Positions 23,892 to 36,312 of a stretch of 64,000 nucleotides of DNA are shown piece by piece. How positions within the stretch are numbered: position 1 is the stretch's first letter; every line of letters begins with the position of its first letter. The stretch covers positions 49,508,957-49,572,956 of the forward strand of contig OV884059.1 of assembly GCA_930367215.1 (NCBI GenBank), read 5' to 3'. The notes under the pieces were generated by a model that was given only the letters and a program-made list of their open reading frames with translations, was not told the origin of the DNA and did not search any database. This DNA is from Pollenia angustigena (Eukaryota; Arthropoda; Insecta; Diptera; Polleniidae). A program made the translations under genes and the position numbers.

Positions 23892-24384
23892 TTATGCTAA
23901 TGATTTAATAGCTTCAGCCAAGACCTTTTGATTTGGGGTAGTTACGGCTGGTGGCTGCCTAGACTGTTGGTTGGTTGTCTTCGATGTCGTAGATGTAGGG
24001 TGCCTTCCTGCGGGTCTATTTGTTTCTTGCCGATTCTGCCGTGAACGACTGGTAGTCCGGAGACCCCTGGCACGTATAGAGCGGCGTCGATTTGGATGCA
24101 AAAGGGTGTGATGTAGTCCATCACACCTTTTGCACGTCTCCATAGACGTGCAAGACCTTATGGTGTGGCTTTTGGCCAAACAGTTACGGCAGTAACGATG
24201 TCGGTCCACCAGTTCTTCTCTCGCTCTGACATCCATTCTCAAAAACAGACGGCAAACTTTTAACGGGTGGTATCTTTTACACAAATTGCATTTGAAGATG
24301 TCAGGTTGTTGACGTCTTAAACGATTATTGATGGTGCTGTTTCTGGTACGGCTTCGCCGAGCTGTGGATGATCGCCGATCTGAC
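23892..24384 (-). CDS. Zinc-knuckle protein in env position of BEL element
   Basis: The frame stays open from a splice-acceptor-like site (polypyrimidine run then CACAG, AG at 24386-24385) to 23892. It starts basic (SDRRSSTARRSRTRNS) and then has CNLCKRYHPLKVC, YCRNCLAKSHTIRSC and CKRCDGLHHTLLHP, three Cys/His clusters that parallel the zinc knuckles of this element's own Gag (28820-29020). The C-terminus is Thr/Gln/Arg-rich. No in-frame ATG precedes the first cluster, so I infer that it is expressed by splicing onto an upstream exon. It lies between integrase and the 3' LTR, where retroviruses carry env. Function unknown; RNA or nucleic-acid binding is a fair guess. Confidence 0.65.
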
Positions 24385-24524
24385 CTGTGGAAAATTAAAC
24401 AATAGGAAACCAGAAATTATGAGTGTTAGTAATTTGGATAAAATATAATGGGGTAAATGTGTAAAGGGGTTAGTTATAAGGTGGATGACAAGTGTAATTA
24501 TTTATAATGAGTCTGGGGTGTAAA

Positions 24525-25831
24525 TTATGATTGTTCAGGCTCGTTAGCCAAGCAAGGGAGGTAGCACAACTTTGCGATTGGACGCGTTATTACTCCAGAA
24601 GCCGTGCGTACGTCCGCGATACGTACGTTTTTGTCTGGACCGGGAAAGGTTTTATCAACCCTCCCTAAGCGCCACTCGTGGGGAGGCTGAAGGTCGTCCA
24701 TGACCACTACTAAATCTCCCACCTGAAGATTCGGGACGGAATTTCTCCATTTGTACCTTTTGTGAAACGACTTAAGATACTCATCTTTCCATCGCCTGGC
24801 CAGATGATGGTGGAGGGCTTTAATTTTTTCCCACCTATTGATTAAAGATATATTTTCGCAATTTTGCTCTGGAAAGGCCATTAGGGGTGCTCCCCGTAAA
24901 AAGTGGCCGGGAGTTAAGGCCGTTAGATCTGAAGGATCTTCGGATAGAGCCGAGATAGGCCGGGAATTAAGGACTCCTTCTATTCTGGCTAAAATAGTAG
25001 AAAATTCCTCGAAAGTGAACTTTTGAGCGCCCGCGATACGTTTAAGGTGAAATTTAAAGCTCTTCACTGCAGCCTCCCAAAGGCCGCCCATGTGTGGTGC
25101 GTAAGGGGGAATAAACTTCCACTCGAATCCGTGAGCAACGTATTTTTTAGCTATCTCTTGTGACTTGTTTTCTAAAAAGTCTGAAAATTCTTGCTCGAGT
25201 TTTCTACTGGCCCCCAGAAAATTTCTTCCGTTGTCTGTTATAACCCGTTGGGGTAGCCCCCGCCTCCCAACGAAGCGGGAAAATGCCGCTTGAAAAGCCG
25301 CTGAGGAGAGGTCAGAGCATGCTTCTAAGTGAATTGCCTTCGTGCTGAAGCAAACGAAGACACTAACGTATCCTTTCGCTGATGGAGATTTCCGTAGATT
25401 TGAGGTTTTGATTTCAAATGGGCCGGCAAAGTCAATTCCGGTTACCTGAAATGGTAGCGATAAACTACATCTTTCAGCAGGTAAGGGAGCCATGATTTGG
25501 GAACAGGCTGTTTGTTTATAAATTATACAGGTTTTGCACTGCCGTATTATGCTTTTCACTCGAAGTTTGAGTCTGCAAATATAAAATTCCATTTGTACCA
25601 TTCTACACATCTGGCTGCACTCTGCGTGAACAAGAAATTGGTGCAAGTGTGCTAGATACAAATAACAAAACCGTGATTTACCTGGTAGTATTATCGGATA
25701 CCGTTCATTATATGGAAGAGCCGCTTGAGATAATCTTCCATTTGCTCGTATAATCGAGTTTTCATCTAGAAATGGGCTTAGAGACCTTAATCAGCTTTTA
25801 TTAGACAGCCCTTTATTATTCTTTAGACATT
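24525..25831 (-). pseudogene. BEL/Pao integrase part of pol
   Basis: The open frame 25661-24525 begins inside pol (its first codon is TTG). Readable pol sequence continues upstream to the MITE edge at about 25831 with one in-frame TGA at 25793-25791. It has the H2C2-type zinc region ending RQCKTCIIYK. The catalytic triad is in VTGIDFAGPF, VITDNGRNFLG and MGGLWEAAVKSFK. The BEL-specific C-terminal domain follows, with GDLVVVMDDLQPPHEW and VRIADVRTASGV. Integrase inserts the cDNA into the genome. Separated from RT/RNase H by the MITE, it is unlikely to be made as part of Pol here. Confidence 0.85.
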
Positions 25832-26051
25832 GGGGGGTGTGCTGGAAATCGCAAACGCAAAACGCAAGAATTTGGAGGCTGTTAATAATACACTTTTAAT
25901 CAAATTTTTATAATTTTTTTTATAAAATTCTGTTTAATAGAGAAATGTTTGTATAATATTTGTCATAAAATTATTTTATGACAGAAATCTTACTAAAAAA
26001 CGACTTTTAAAATTCTTGCGTTTTGCGTTTGCGATTTCCAGCACACCCCTG
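25832..26051. mobile_element. MITE of about 218 bp inserted in BEL pol
   Basis: Near-perfect terminal inverted repeats of about 36 bp: GGGGTGTGCTGGAAATCGCA from 25834 and its reverse complement ending at 26049-26051. With the right end reading CAGGGGTGTGCTGG on the minus strand it resembles hAT-type ends. The interior is A+T-rich and non-coding. The target duplication is unclear: CAAT flanks both sides, but hAT elements normally make 8 bp. It interrupts pol between RNase H and integrase. Confidence 0.85.
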
Positions 26052-29000
26052 ATTGATACTCATCTAGAAAAAATTGGGTTTGAGCTAAGATAATAAGTCT
26101 TTCTTTTGCAAACTTCATTTCTAGTTGTGTTATGCTGTTTTCAATAGTTATATGAACGCCTGCTCGAATCTTTTTAATACATTTATTGAAAAATCGAAAA
26201 ATATAGACTACAACTCTTAGAGCTTTGCTATAGGACGAGAATCTGTCTAAAATCTGATCATTCTGCACCTCTACGTGCAGAACTTGGGCTACTTCAGGTG
26301 GTTTTGTGACTTTTAATGGGTCTCTTTTAGGCCATTCAGACGCGGGTTTTGATAGCCATGATGGTCCATGCCACCAAAGTGAATTGTATACCAAATCTTG
26401 AGGTTTACAGCCTCTTGTTCCTAAATCGGCAGGATTATCGTGAGAAGAGACGTGTCTCCACTTCGCATCTGGCACCAAACTGTGAATCTGAGAGATTCTA
26501 TTTGCGACGTAGGTTTCCCATGCAGAGGGAGTCTTTGACAGCCAACCTAGCGTTATAGACGAGTCTGTCCATAAATATATTTGCTTTGGTTCTAGCTTCA
26601 ATGACGTCACAACATACTTAACCAAGTTTGCAAGCAAGACTGCGCCTGTGAGCTCTAATCGTGGAAGTGAAATTGTCTGTATTGGGGCGACTTTGCTTTT
26701 AGCTACTATTAAATTAGAGAAAGTATTGTTTTTACTGTTTTCACAACGCAGGTATACCGTGGCACAGTATGCCGCTTTGGAAGCGTCTGAGAACCCGTGA
26801 ATTTCTATTGTGTCCGCGGGCAAATACTGCAACCATCTTGATATAGAAATAAGTTCAACTTGTGATAGATCCTGTACAAGAGTGTTCCAGGTTTGCAGTG
26901 ATTCGTAAGAAACTTCGTCATCCCAATCTAGGCCTTCTAGCCATAATTGCTGGATTAGAATTTTTGCCCTTATTACTATTGGCGTGATCCATCCCGCTGG
27001 ATCAAACAATTTCGCAACTGATGACAGAATATGGCGCTTGGTTATTTTTGCGGAATGTTCAAATGGGGAAAAACTGTAAGTAAATGAGTCTGTTAGGGCA
27101 TTCCACTTAATACCTAGGGTTTTTGTGGAGCTGGTATCATGAAAACGGAGGAAGTCTGAATCATACAGATCCTCTTTGGGTAAATGGGATAAAAGTTTTT
27201 GATTATTTGCGGTAATCTTTTTAAGAGGAAACCCCGCTGATTTTAGGGTTTCAATAAGCTGATTTTGAGCTTCTAGGGTTTCTTCTACGGTATAACCTCC
27301 GGTCAAAATGTCATCGACATAGGTCTCTGTGCGCAGTATTGATGCTGCTTTAGGGTGTGCGAGTTCGGAATCATAGGCGAGTTGAATTAGGGTCCGAATT
27401 GCCAGGAAGGGAGCACAGTTTACCCCAAAAGTTACCGTCTTGAGCTGAAAATCTTGAATAGGGCCAGTCGAGTGTGGCTGGAATAAAATTCTCTGATAGG
27501 GTCTGTCATCAGGGTGTACTAGTATTTGGCGATACATTTTCTGTATATCGCCACTGAAAACGTATTGATATTTTCTCCAGTTGAGAATAATGCATATCAA
27601 TTCGTTTTGTAGGGTGGGGCCTGTGTACAGAATGTCGTTTAGAGAGAATTGGGATTTAGACTTTCTAGATGCATTGAAAACGACTCTGAGTTTCGTCGTT
27701 TTGTGTTCTGGTCGAATAACCGCGTGGTGTGGCAGATAATATGAGCCATATTTACCTTTGCACATAATCTCATTTGATGGACTTTCTTCCATGTGGTCAA
27801 GAGTTAAGTATTCATTTATAACTGCCTTATATTGTGTTTGAAGGCCGGGATCTTTGGCCAGTGTTTTTTCCATGGTAGAGTACTGGGCTAAGGCTATGAA
27901 TCTTGATGATCCTAGAAAGACTGTCTCGGGAAATTCTTTCTTGAAGGGTAGCCTAACAATATATCTACCAGTTTCATCGCGCGTAGTGGTCTGAGTATAA
28001 AATTGTTCGCAGAACTCATCTTCTGCTGATTTTGTGCGAGCTATGGGGACTTCTTCTTGCTCCCAAAACCTTTTCAAAAGTACATTAAGCTCCGCAGTCT
28101 CAGAGGGAGCCACTGTCGTTGTAAGGGTTTGCACTGTTTGGGTTTCAATTGGACCACTGAGTACCCATCCGAAAATGGTATTATACGCCGATGTTTGACC
28201 GCAGATATTTTTCTTAATGCCATCGATGTTTACTGAGTGCTCGTAATCATTCCCCAGAATAAGATCAATTTGAGATGCTTTATTGAAAGTGGGGTCTGCT
28301 AGATCTAAGTTTGCAAGTTCAGGGGAAAGAGGTTTATTAAAAGTGTAAGCTGGAAGTCTTTTCGTGACTTTTGGTAAGACAATTGCTTTGATGGGAATTC
28401 TCAGTTTGTGTCTTTTGGCATATAAAACCAATTCGCATTCTTTATTTGCTGACTGTCGTTGACCACCAATGCCAATGACGTCAAAGTGCAATTTTTCGTA
28501 TGGAAGTTGAAGCCTGTTCCTCACTCTTTCAGTTAGGAAAGTACGTTGCGAGCCAGGATCAATTAATGCCCTGACTGTAAATAGCTCACCTCTGTGGTCT
28601 ATTTCAATCAATGCTGTGCGCAATAACACATTCACGTTACTACTAGAGCAATGTGCCTGCACTTTACTTGAGGTTTGAGGAAGTTCTTCTGATGTGTTAT
28701 TTTTAACTATTTGCGTGTTTTGCGTGGGGAAATTTCGAGTAACTTTGTTGTGAGAGTTAGGAATTTCCATATACTGAGCACTTTCTGGTTTTTGAGTTGG
28801 GTTATGAGTTTTTTGCCTCATATGCAATAATGTGTGGTGGGGTTTCTTGCAGTGAAAACACGTATGCTTACTACCGCACTGTGCTTTAAGGTGGGATGCG
28901 GCTAAACAGTTATTACAAAACTTGTTCTTAAATACATAATCCAGCCTTTGTTGTATCGTGAAAGACCGAAACTTTGGGCATGCTCGTAATGAATGAACTT

Positions 29001-30081
29001 CATTGCATAATTTGCAGGATGAAGAGCTTAGACTTTCCTGTGACGTATACGCTTGTATCTTATTCGACTGGGGTGATTTTGTAATTGTGAAGCAATCTTT
29101 TGAACTTTTAATGCTTGTAAGGCGTTCTACCACTTCATACCGGTCAACTAGGAATTGGGACATTTGACTCCAACTCGGTATTTCACGAGGGGACGTGAGG
29201 GATTGTTCCCAAAGTGAGAGTGTTGTTTCTGGGAGTTTAGTGGATATTAATCTAATCAAGATTGGGTCCCAGCTACTCACTTCAACACCAAGGGTTCTTA
29301 GGGTTGCTAAGGAGTCATTTACAGATGACTGGATTCTTCTGATGGAATCACTATCTTCCTTCATGGCTGACGGTATGTCGAACAGAATTTTGATTTGGTT
29401 GTCAACCAAAACCCGTTTGTTTTCATATCGCGTTTCTAGTGCCCTCCATGCGAGATCAAAATTTTCATGAGAAAGGGGATACCTTTGAACAATAGCACCA
29501 GCTTCGCCTCTCGTTTTATTTCGGAGGTGGTACAATTTCGTGACGGGAGTGAGCTTGGGGTGATTTGTGTAAACCGCTGTGAACATGTCGCGGAAAGATG
29601 GCCATTGCTCGTAACTACCCTTAAAAATTTCTGTGTCACAGGGTGGGAGTTTAAGAAAAGTATTAGAGGCATCTGACACTAAATTATGAGCGGTGGATTG
29701 CCGTCCCATGGCAAACCGAGGGGATGCTTCGAATCCTTGAGCTTGGGTTCGATCCATTTTAAAAGCTTTCATAAGCTCAAGAGCTTGGGAGGTGCAATGG
29801 TAGAATGAATCTGAACACGCATCAAAATTTGATTTTGATTCCTCCTTAAATTCTGCTGGCACTACCTCGTCTTGAGCCAACATGACTTTTTCATAAGAGG
29901 CTTCTACCCTGCGCCATCTTGAGTCTAAATCTTTAATTTTTACCTCAAGAATTGCCTCACTATGACTTTCAATAGGAGCACTGTTAAATCTTTGACAAAA
30001 CTGAAGCAAATGCTCACAGTCGAAGACAAATTTTTCTCAAATGGAAGATGCAGATGTGGAAGATGTAGAGGAAGAATTCAT
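25993..30081 (-). pseudogene. BEL/Pao gag-protease-RT-RNase H polyprotein
   Basis: The long frame (30009-25993, 1338 aa) begins with the Gag-like DUF1759 region, followed by zinc knuckles at about residues 330-396 (CKLCNEVHSLRAC to CFHCKKPHHTLLH) and a retropepsin-like protease at about 482-496 (ALIDPGSQRTFLTE). Reverse transcriptase follows, with VVFNASRKSK, GDIQKMYRQILVH and catalytic YVDDILTGG at about 896-904, then RNase H from about 1066 (GFSDASKAAYCATVYLR; WTDSSITLGWLS). Its last 10-15 codons are MITE sequence. The likelier initiator is the in-frame ATG at 30081, but a TGA at 30039-30037 interrupts after about 14 codons, so even gag is damaged. Confidence 0.9.
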
Positions 30082-31971
30082 CTTTTCTGACTAAAGGTAT
30101 TTTTCTTTCGTTTTACAGAAGCGCAAGTGAAATTTAATTTTGAGTTTGCTTGGCAATAAAAAAAAAAAAAAAAAAAGGGGTTTGTACAAGGACCGCCAAC
30201 CGTTATATTTATATATTTTTTCCCGTACAATTGAGTTAATTATCCAATCACCATTAGGAATTTTAAATTATAGAGATTTTCAAGTCTTAAGTTACTTGGC
30301 CCAAATTTTCGAGAACGAAACAAATCCTTATTTAGTAAACAGTGAAATTAACAATTGTATTTAACGAGTCAGATTTAAGTACTGATTATATAAACCGTTT
30401 AACAATTGTACTTTTAAAAATGCACAATAATTGTAATATTCGTTTTGTAAGAAGAGCAAAAGATATTTCAAATAAATTAATTAAAAAATAAATACTTTCC
30501 CAAATACCTGTTTAATAAATGAAATTACAAATAATTCAATATAAAAATGTAATTTGTGAAGCTCAGTATTAGTGTGTTCATAATTTATTTCTTATGTACA
30601 GAAATATGGAAATGGGTTTGGTTTTTTTTTTTTCTTTTTAACCGCAACCTTAAAACTGAATAAAAGATTGTTTTTATTTTACTTTTCCTTTTTATTTAAC
30701 CTTTAATAATCTCCTAACAAGTTCAATATAGGATTAAAGAAATAGTACCATAAATTTTAAATAAATAAATTGAGAAATTATTAAAATGTATTCATAAATA
30801 TCCAAATTATTCTAAATTCGAATATTGCGACACCTTTAATACTAACTAGTCGATTCCCTGCGATTATTAAAAAAAAATTTTATGGGATTACGAAGCGGTA
30901 ACGCTGTTGGGTTTTGTTTATGAATAATTTCTCTCATGTATGCAGCCTGGACAATGGGTATTTTTCAATCACCCAACTTTACATTTGCATTATAAAACAA
31001 TTAGGTAAATTTATTTATTTTACGAGATGTTAACTTAACTAAATCCAAATATTTATATTTAAATGTCAATAATCGGGTATGAAATAATTTTAATTCCGCA
31101 AATGATCGGTTTTTTTTAAAAAAAGAAAAGAGAGAATATTTTACTTTCAGATCAATTAGTTTAAAACAGCGTTGCCTTTGGCAATTTTCGAAAAAGGGCC
31201 ACTAAAGGGGAATTATCAAGTAAACTATTAAAAATTACTCCAAGTAAAAATAAGCTCGACCAAAATTGTTTTCCCAAATTTTAAGTTTTCTTTATTAACA
31301 TTTAACGCTTCACAATATACCTAATTTAATTTTCCACCCTTTAAATAATGAATTTTTTCAAATATCCGTGAGAGAATTCTCTTAAATCATGGTATTAAGA
31401 GAATGTGATAAAAAAATTGTTTCCTCTTCTTATTTTCGTTAATTAATTATTATGTTTATACCTAGTTATATTTTTTCCTTTATTCTCGTCAAGGTTCTCT
31501 GTGTAAAACTTTGTATATAAGTATAAAGAGAGCGTGCTAAGAACCTTAAGAGTACTACTTCGAATATTTACTCCCTGAATTCTGGAAATTGGTGGTGGTT
31601 TTCTTTTCATTTACGTATGTATGGAAGTGTTTATATATGTATGGATTTATGTATGTATGTTTGTAATGTTGTTCTTTGCCTGAACCAAATTTTTAAATGA
31701 GAGCACATAGGTACTAAACGTGAAATAACTGAAGATAATTTATTATTAATTTTTTCAAGCGTTAACTTACTTATTTAAACGGTTAAATGTCTTATCCAAA
31801 TTGTTGCCTGATTTTTCTTCCTTACTTCTCCTTCTTCCCTAGTATTTTTGTTGTTGTTTGACTTTACCTCCTTACTCTTTACAAATTTTCTAATTTCTTA
31901 AATCACACTGAATCATGTATGCCTGGGTGTGTATACAATAGTTTTGCTCGTTCGTCAAAATAGTTTTATTT

Positions 31972-32006
<35 letters not shown>

Positions 32007-33217
32007 TCCACCTTTTCTTCCTTCTCTTTTTAGGTTTTGTTGGTAATATTTTCTGTACGTTTGTATGTACAATTGCCACTTGTTAAGTTATTTTCGATCA
32101 GATATATGTATGTATGTATGTACTCTGACATATATGAAATATTGGCAAGGGGAACTTAAAGGGTTTAGATCAGTGATTTCAAAAATGAATTGTGGTTGTA
32201 TTGCTCTTTGCCTATCTTTGATCTAAACTTTAGAATCTAAATTTAGATATCACTTTATTTTAGGGGAACAATTGTACATGTACTAGTTTATGATGCTGTC
32301 ACAACTTTAACAGAATTATACGTTTATGTATATAGGTACTTAGGTATGTACATACATAGGTATACTTATGTATGTATACACTTGAACTTTGTACGGACAA
32401 ATTTGACCGCTACTTTTTACCGTAATTGCACATAAATATGAACCTGTAGGTCTCCTACACACACACACACACCATATATGGGTTTTTTCTTATTTATACA
32501 ACTTAAACAAGAAATTACGAAAATTTGCTCGTAGGCATGTATTTATCAACGGTACTTTATTTTTTCAATATTTCCTTTTTCACTTTTTACTTATAATTTG
32601 ATATTTTGGTTTTTTTTTCACTTATAGGTATTTTACAAAAATATTTCTGAAATTTGAGATTTTTTCCGTTTTTTAACTACATTTACGAATTTTGGGTTTC
32701 ATTTCCCGTTTTCAATTCTTTCTCTTTCCAAATATGACTTCAATTGTGGGGTATGTGCAATTATTTCCCTCTTTTTTCTATTTTTTTTTTTTTCTTTAAA
32801 TTTTCGGCTTTTGTTTTTTCTGCTTTAACCACTAACCTTTTGGTATTTTATCTTGTTTTTTGTTTTCTTATTTTTAAAAAACTTTCTAACTTTTTACGAT
32901 TTTTTATTTCAGGAATTTTTAATTTTCAACACATTCATACATATCCACACTTCTTTCCCGTCAATTATTATTTTTATACATAAGTAGAGCATTTACTTAC
33001 TGTTTGCTTGTTCACTTTGTACTGATTATGTAGATTAGCTTTCTGCAGAGATTTACCTCATTATTCGTTGTTTTACTTGTCCTTTTTCTTGTGCTGCTTA
33101 TTAAAGAGACAATGGTGATTATCTTTTTCCCACTTGACACGACCCTGCAGTTCTGAACTAAGTTGGAGTTTGTACAATCCTCTATTTTTGACAACTGGTT
33201 GGAACGTCGAAGGACCA
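30082..33217 (-). other. Long non-coding leader of BEL element
   Basis: About 3.1 kb separates the 5' LTR/primer-binding site from gag. It contains A/T runs (30157-30177, 31975-32002), TATG microsatellites (31615-31655, 32102-32120) and a CA run (32456-32472), but no supported coding frame. This is long for a BEL leader. It may hold packaging signals, an intron, or an unrelated insertion whose ends I cannot see. Confidence 0.5.
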
Positions 33218-33840
33218 TGTACTGGTGTTTGGGTTGACACCAGTATAAAATAATTTTCTTCTAGGTAGCTGGCCGTTGAGATTCAAACGGTGGGTTATCT
33301 AAAGGATAATTATTATTATAATTGCTCCAGAGGAGTAATTATAATAGGGTGAGTTAAGGGTAGGATGTGAAAAGAGAGGTTTTAGAATTTTTTCCAAGTA
33401 TGGGGTTTATTACAATTCAACTTTATTCTGTATAAATACATACGGTTTGACATAAGCAACTTCTTAAGAAAATCGCAAGGTGGTCGTAAGCTGTCCGCAC
33501 TGCTGGGTAGTGGTTGATGTTGATCGCTCTGATGTTGAAAAAAGAGTATTTTAAAGTACTAGTTACAAACCCGAAGGTAAGTTGCGCCAGCATAAAGTTA
33601 ACGAAAATTAGCTACAATTGACAATTGGAAAGTTTACGACGAGTACTAATATTGCAGTGCGGTCAACTTACATCCACCTTGCGATTTTATTCGAGGTGAG
33701 TATAATTCATGAAAAGTTAAAGATTAACAGAAATTATAAAGCTACAATAATTCAGATTTAAATTCATTTAAATTCATTTTGACATACATACATTAAAAAT
33801 AATAAATTCGATTTTGAAATGTACAAATGTAATTTGTACA
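33218..33840 (-). repeat. BEL/Pao 5' LTR with adjacent primer-binding site
   Basis: 623 bp. Directly inside it, on the minus strand from 33217, the sequence TGGTCCTTCGACGTTCC begins with no gap. TGG complementary to the tRNA CCA end makes this the primer-binding site. I cannot name the tRNA with confidence. Confidence 0.95.
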
Positions 33841-33880
33841 GAGTGGATTAACAATTAAACGTTTTTTTTACTTTTGTAAT

Positions 33881-34272
33881 GGGTGATTTTTTAGCTATTA
33901 TCTTTTTGGAAAAACTGGTTTAAACAGCACGTTTCGTGTTTTGTTTCACTGTCAAACATCTTCAGTTTGGTCTATAATTTAACCATGAATCGTCTTACAA
34001 ACGAACAACGCTTGCAAATTATTGAATTTTATTATCAAAATGCGTGCTCTGTTAAGAAAGTTCATCGCGCGCTTCTTCCATTTTATGGTCAGTTTAATCG
34101 ACGATCGATGGAAGCAGAATTGTCGATTTTGGAGTGAAGAAAAAGTCATAGTTTGGTGCGGTTTATGGGCTAGTGGAATCACTGGACCTTCAAAGATTAT
34201 GCGAATCGTAACGTAACTGTGAATGGTGAGCGCTACCGTGAGATAATATCCAACTTTTTTTTGCCCAAAATG
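33881..34272 (+). pseudogene. Mariner-like element remnant, left part
   Basis: The terminal repeat GGGTGATTTTTTA starts at 33881 and is mirrored at 36290-36302. From 33985 the plus strand reads MNRLTNEQRLQIIEFYYQNA, a mariner-type helix-turn-helix start. It then jumps by an internal deletion (about 34107) to VIVWCGLWASGITGP and ends NGERYREIISNFFLPKM-like at 34272, where a non-LTR element interrupts it. The DDE core is missing. Confidence 0.75.
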
Positions 34273-36120
34273 TAACAGACTTATTTTTTTTCTGTTAGGA
34301 CCAGTTCTCCGGGGATGACCTCTACTAATGCATTGCATTGTGTTGAAACTAGGAAAGTAGGTTGTGGGAAGGAGGATAGAGGGAGTAGTGTGAACATTCG
34401 ATTTAAACTTAATAATGTTGTAAGTGAGAGGGAAGACTTCTGCAGGAAGGTTATTCCACATACGAGCTGTCCGGGAAAGAAACGAATTCTCTCTGTAATG
34501 CGTTGAACGATTCAACTGCCAATCGACCAAATAAGCATGGGCTCTTGAGGGAAAACGTGTATTACGAACAAACGCACGGGTTTCGGGAACCAGATCCGTA
34601 ATTTCGCCAGAATACATCCCATTGTAGTAGCGATAAAACAGGCAAATACAACCCACATTGCGACGGTGCTCAAGGGAGTCTATAAAATTGGATACCCTAC
34701 TGTCACCAATGAGAATCTTCGCCCTCTCCTGCACGTGGTCGAGAAGCTCAAAAATAGACTTTGAAGCACCGGCCCACACATGAGAGTTGTATTCCATACG
34801 CTGTCGGATATAGGTGGTTTAAATAGTAAGGAGATCAGATGGAGTGAAGTATATCTTACACCGTCTTAGAAAACCGCGGCACTTGAATGGTCTTTCGACA
34901 CCTTGAATATATGTCCTATCCATCGGACATCTCATTGTATCCTCATGCCCGGAACATCAAGAGATTCTGATTTCTCAATAATTATACCTGCCATATATAC
35001 AGATGAGGCACCTTGATTTGTCGCGCGTTTAAGCGTCAGCACGCAACATTGGGGTTTTCGGGCATTAAAATCGATCCTATTCGCACGACCCCATTCCAAG
35101 ATTATGTCAAGGTCTCGGCCAAGCGTATCATTCATATTCTGCCTCAAAGCACCGACATCGGATACGCTTGGTCTGCATTCGAATGAGTACGAGTGGCAAA
35201 GGTTGCTGTCATCTGCAAAAGAGTAGATAGGGTTGGAATTTTGACAAAGGAGGTCATCTAGAAAGATAAAAAATAGAGTAGGAGAAAGAACGGAGCCTTG
35301 CGGCACCCCTGAATGAATCTTGAACTCGTTTGACGAAACCCCATCTATAACAACTCGTATAGTGCGATCTCTCAGAAAACTCGAGAGAAATTATCACCGA
35401 CACCAAATGCAGCAAGTTTTGACAAGAGTGCACCATGCCACCTCTGTCAAACGCCTTGGAAATATCTAAAGCAATTACCTTACTTTCGCCAAAATGGTGA
35501 ATGAAACGGCACCATTTTTCCGATAACAGAGCTAGTAAGTCTCCAGTAGAGCGACCTCTACGAAAGCCATACTGGCGGTTGCTTAGTAGGTAGTTTGACT
35601 CTAAATATTTGACAAGATGGTAATTTACCATACCATTGGGCGGTAATTTTCAGGGTTATTAGCCATTCCTTTTTTAGGAATTGGCGTAACGTTAGCAACT
35701 TTCCAGCAGACTGGAAGTTCCGCGGCACGGTATAAAGTGCTGAAAAGATTTGCTAAGGGACGAGCTAGCGTCGCACTGCTTCAAGACCAGAGCAGGTATA
35801 CCATCCGGCCCAGGAGACTTGTTTATGTCGAGATCCGCAGGAACCCTTTTAACAGCTCGAGCCCGAAAAAATATTCTAGACATAGTTACGGATACTTTTT
35901 CGAGTTCGGGTATTGGTTGATTGCTAGCTGGTAGGTGAGAATTATTAGCAAATAATTTGGCAAAACAATTACTCTTATCAACCGGGTCCGTGAATGATCG
36001 GCCATCCTTTAAAAGAGTTGGTAGTGAAGAACTTTTTTTTTTTTTTTTATTCCCCACGCTTTTAATTGCCCGCTTCAATTGACGCATTGCAAGACAACAT
36101 TGAAGCATTTATTCATATAA
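34273..36120 (-). mobile_element. Non-LTR retrotransposon inside mariner remnant, broken RT
   Basis: Minus-strand frames are 36108-35692 (INKSPGPDGIPALVLK, the RT entry block), 35631-35254 (NRQYGFRRGRSTGDLLALL, VIALDISKAFDR with the first catalytic Asp), 35306-34932 (MPQGSVLSPTLFFIF, YSFADDSNL catalytic block) and 34797-about 34350 (MEYNSHVWAGASKS to RTARMWNNLPAEVFP, the C-terminal region). No endonuclease is present, so it is 5'-truncated with several frameshifts. The flanking TGCC(C)AAAATG repeats are its target duplication. Confidence 0.8.
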
Positions 36121-36302
36121 ATGCCAAAATGACTTAGCGGATGCAGCATTTGAGGCGCAGTCACGGTCAACATTTGCATGAAATAATCTTCAAACATTAA
36201 ATTATATGGACCGTACTATCGATTCAAATAAAAATTTCATGAATTTTGCTGAATTTTATGTGTTTTTTTTTTAACTTTCCTATAGCTCTTAAAAAATCAC
36301 CC
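36121..36302 (+). pseudogene. Mariner-like element remnant, right part
   Basis: The first bases repeat the interrupted target (ATGCCAAAATG at 36121-36131 versus TGCCCAAAATG at 34262-34272), marking the target duplication of the intervening non-LTR element. Then comes the C-terminal coding end of the mariner-like transposase (RRSHGQHLHEIIFKH-like and a stop near 36199) and the right terminal repeat ending AAAAAATCACCC at 36302. Confidence 0.7.
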
Positions 36303-36312
36303 GATATTTTTA

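Larger units (their letters stand above)
23229..33840 (-). mobile_element. BEL/Pao LTR retrotransposon with both LTRs
   Basis: Two near-identical LTRs (23229-23836 and 33218-33840) begin TGTACTGGTG and end TTTGTACA. They are flanked by the 5-bp target duplication GAGTG (23224-23228 and 33841-33845), as usual for BEL elements. The coding strand is minus: leader, gag-protease-RT-RNase H, a MITE insertion, integrase, an extra zinc-knuckle ORF, then the 3' LTR. The LTRs differ by only a few substitutions and small duplications, indicating a fairly recent insertion. Pol is now split by the MITE and a TGA. Confidence 0.95.
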
